From the NCBI GenBank assembly GCA_017459605.1, contig JAFUCQ010000110.1:1-40473 (forward strand): 40,473 nt of DNA, in the 5' to 3' direction. This document shows, piece after piece, positions 38,824 to 40,473 of this stretch (position 1 is its first letter; every line of letters starts with the position of its first letter). The translations under genes were made by a program, and so were the position numbers. The DNA is from Atopobiaceae bacterium (GTDB taxonomy: Bacteria; Actinomycetota; Coriobacteriia; Coriobacteriales; Atopobiaceae). The notes under the pieces are model-generated. The model was given only the letters and a program-made list of their open reading frames with translations, did not search any database and was not told the DNA's origin.

Positions 38824-39690
38824 TTAGCCCACAGACTGGACGTACTTGTTGACAATTTCGTCATAGGTGCCGTTGTCTTTGATGTTCTTGAGGCCATCGT
38901 TGAACATCTGGAGTAGCTCGGCGTTGTTACCCTTGTTGACAGCAAAGCCATACGGGGTAGCAAACTCGCTGGAGCTGTCGGCCTCGGCGATGAGCTTGAG
39001 GTCAACGTTTCCGGTGGAGATAGCGTAGCTCATAACGGGGGTGTCCTCGAAGCATGCAGCAGAGTTGCCTGCGATGACGTCTTGATACATAACATCAGAG
39101 GTGTCGAAGGTAGTCATGGTAAAGCCGTACTCATCAGCGAGGCTTTCTGCCCATGACTGGCTCATGGTGCCACTCTTTACAGCAACGTTTTTACCAGCAA
39201 GATCTTCAAGTGAGCTGATGTCGCCCGTGGCAAGAGCTGCAGCGCAGACGGTGGAGTCATAGTAGGCCTCAGAGAAGTCGAAGGTTTCTTTGCGCTTGTC
39301 GGTGATTGACATACCAGCGATAACGCCGTCTGCCTGACCAGACTGAACGGCTTGCAGTGCTGCGTCAAATCCGAGAGGATCGAGCTCGTACTCAAAGCCC
39401 TGGTCTTTGGCGACTGCTGCGAGAAGTTCAATGTCGATGCCAACATAGGTACCGTCAGCCTCGGCGTACTCAAAGGGGGCAAAGGTGGTATCGGTTGCAA
39501 TTCTGTAGGTGGTAGCACTGGCAGAAGTGGTAGCGGTGCTGGTGCTTGCGCTGGCTTCAGTGCTTGCGCTACCGCTTGAGCTTGCCTCGGTGTTTGAGCT
39601 GGTGTTTGAGCCACCACCACAGGCAGCGAGCACAATGGCAAGTGCAGCTACTGCAAACAGGCTGGCAGCAATCTTGGTAATCTTTTTCAT
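38824..39690 (-). CDS. Amino-acid-binding lipoprotein, SBP family 3
   Basis: A 288-residue binding protein. The signal ends in LAAC (about residue 24), followed by a Ser/Thr/Ala-rich linker of about 40 residues and a compact family 3 fold: IATDTTFAPFEYAEADGTYV, GIDIELLAAVAKDQGFEYEL and ALQAVQSGQADGVIAGMSIT. It captures a polar amino acid outside the membrane for the permease and ATPase encoded downstream. The start at 39690 has GGGAGGAACC. The linker resembles those of the other lipoproteins in the window. Confidence 0.94.
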   Translation of the reverse strand: MKKITKIAASLFAVAALAIVLAACGGGSNTSSNTEASSSGSASTEASASTSTATTSASATTYRIATDTTFAPFEYAEADGTYVGIDIELLAAVAKDQGFEYELDPLGFDAALQAVQSGQADGVIAGMSITDKRKETFDFSEAYYDSTVCAAALATGDISSLEDLAGKNVAVKSGTMSQSWAESLADEYGFTMTTFDTSDVMYQDVIAGNSAACFEDTPVMSYAISTGNVDLKLIAEADSSSEFATPYGFAVNKGNNAELLQMFNDGLKNIKDNGTYDEIVNKYVQSVG

Positions 39691-39952
39691 GGTTCCTCCC
39701 TTGTTGGGTACTAAAACTATCGATGCTCAGCATAGACTCTAGCATTGTGAGCTATCACACGCAGCGATAGCACTGTTTTTTCGCTCTGGTTACGAGCTGT
39801 TTACCTCATTACTTATGAGCACTCAGCATGAAAAGTGCTTACAGCATAGAAAGCTCAGCAGATAGCAAAGGGTAACTCGAAAGCTCGAGTTACCCTTAAA
39901 AGAACACGAGTATATGTGCAAAATTGCTATAGGCAAAAACGCTTGTACCTCA
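39691..39952. other. Spacer upstream of the amino-acid transporter
   Basis: About 260 bases with the binding-protein promoter. It contains a small dyad TGTGA-GCTA-TCACA (about 39746-39759) and a 13-bp hairpin at 39868-39897. No gene was found. Confidence 0.5.
39868..39897 (-). terminator. Hairpin after the LPXTG protein gene
   Basis: AAGGGTAACTCGA (39868-39880) and its exact complement (39885-39897) flank a 4-base loop. It lies about 55 bases past the stop codon of the surface protein gene (minus strand), with only a short TTT after the stem, so it is a plausible but imperfect terminator. Confidence 0.65.
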
Positions 39953-40473
39953 TCAGGCAGCTTGTTTGAGATTTCTCTTTGCGATGAGAGTTAGGGTCAT
40001 TGAACCTGTGAGCAGAATGAAAACTAACTCTGGTGACGTTGAATCTGCGGTATTTGGAAGTGTTGTTGTCGTCCTTGCTTGTGCCTGTGCCGTGGTTGGT
40101 GCTGCTGTGGCTGCAGGCTGTGTGTTTGGCTGAGCTGTGGGCTGCGGTTGAGGGGTGATTTGAGCAGTGGATGCAGCAGTTTGGGCAGCGGGCTGCACTT
40201 GCGGTGTGGGCTCGGGCTTAGGCTGCGGTGTAGGATTGGGATTCGGTGTCGGTTCTGGCTCTGGCTCAGGTTCGATGACGGCAGGTTTGTTTGTGATAGA
40301 GATTCTGCCCTGACCACGCTCATTACCATAAGAATCGGCACTAATGACACCATTGAGTGCTGTTATGACATAGTTTACTAAGGTATTGGAGTCATCGGGG
40401 TAGTCCTCGCTGACCACGTCTGTTCCTGCAAACATTGTCATACCGTCACCAGATAGCGGGAGGAGATAGGAAG
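39953..40473 (-). CDS. LPXTG-anchored surface protein, C-terminal fragment (probable 5'-nucleotidase)
   Basis: The gene enters from the right edge; about 173 codons are visible. The first part (SYLLPLSGDGMTMFAGTDVV, then DDSNTLVNYVITALNGVI) looks like the end of a 5'-nucleotidase C-terminal domain. A Pro/Glu-rich wall-spanning region follows (EPEPEPEPTPNPNPTPQPKP), then a Gln/Thr/Ala-rich stretch, and a sorting signal: LPNTA, a hydrophobic helix (LVFILLTGSMTLTLIA) and the basic end KRNLKQAA. A sortase would cleave it and link it to the cell wall. The nucleotidase call is tentative because the catalytic domain lies outside the window. Confidence 0.75.
   Translation of the reverse strand, partial: SYLLPLSGDGMTMFAGTDVVSEDYPDDSNTLVNYVITALNGVISADSYGNERGQGRISITNKPAVIEPEPEPEPTPNPNPTPQPKPEPTPQVQPAAQTAASTAQITPQPQPTAQPNTQPAATAAPTTAQAQARTTTTLPNTADSTSPELVFILLTGSMTLTLIAKRNLKQAA

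Noticed and set aside
39746-39759. CRP-like site TGTGA-N4-TCACA
   Set aside because: CRP sites need a 6-base spacer, so the dyad is probably coincidental or belongs to another protein.

Overview
The window looks like chromosome of an anaerobic actinobacterium of the class Coriobacteriia (Atopobiaceae or Eggerthellaceae type). The clues are moderate GC, strong AGGAGG-type ribosome sites, several lipoproteins with Ser/Ala-rich linkers, a giant YhgE/Pip membrane protein, several GGDEF proteins, and an IMP cyclohydrolase of the archaeal PurO type beside a free-standing AICAR transformylase. The placement is an inference; no rRNA or other marker gene is present. No tRNA, rRNA, CRISPR array, transposase or prophage was seen.

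Layout. 1-4455 (minus) is an oligopeptide ABC operon oppA-B-C-D-F, cut in oppF by the window edge. 4847-6001 is a membrane diguanylate cyclase. 6-17 kb is a loose region of small genes (two GNAT acetyltransferases, an AEC permease, a DUF1232 protein, uridine kinase, a polysaccharide deacetylase) separated by many different short tandem repeats and hairpins. Within it, a ZTP riboswitch with an overlapping terminator precedes purO-like and AICAR transformylase genes (12395-14395, minus), so the last two steps of IMP synthesis are probably switched on by ZMP/ZTP. A 58-codon ORF at 15534-15710 (minus), framed by complementary arms and with a hidden ribosome site, is the best candidate for an undescribed element (toxin-like peptide). 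16.4-20.8 kb holds a promoter with an operator-like palindrome, a degenerate ABC ATPase, a 919-aa YhgE-type protein and a TetR regulator.

20.9-29.3 kb (minus) holds a zinc macrodomain ADP-ribosyl hydrolase, an unknown P-loop protein, and a six-gene phn-type operon: binding protein, ATPase, two permeases, a tyrosine phosphatase and a cytosolic 5'-nucleotidase family phosphoesterase. This suggests import of an organophosphate that is then dephosphorylated. 29.5-34.8 kb (minus) is a signalling cluster: a solute-binding lipoprotein without a permease, a Cache-like/HAMP/GGDEF/EAL protein, and a second GGDEF protein. 35-39.7 kb (minus) holds a ZIP metal transporter, an orphan TrpB2 tryptophan synthase beta chain with a structured leader, and a polar amino-acid ABC transporter. 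The right edge cuts an LPXTG-anchored surface protein, probably a 5'-nucleotidase.

The most notable features are the riboswitch-controlled split purH pathway, the 58-aa ORF inside its inverted arms, a duplicated 98-bp element with 14-bp inverted ends, the binding-protein/c-di-GMP cluster, and the number of unrelated minisatellites, several with an 18-bp period.
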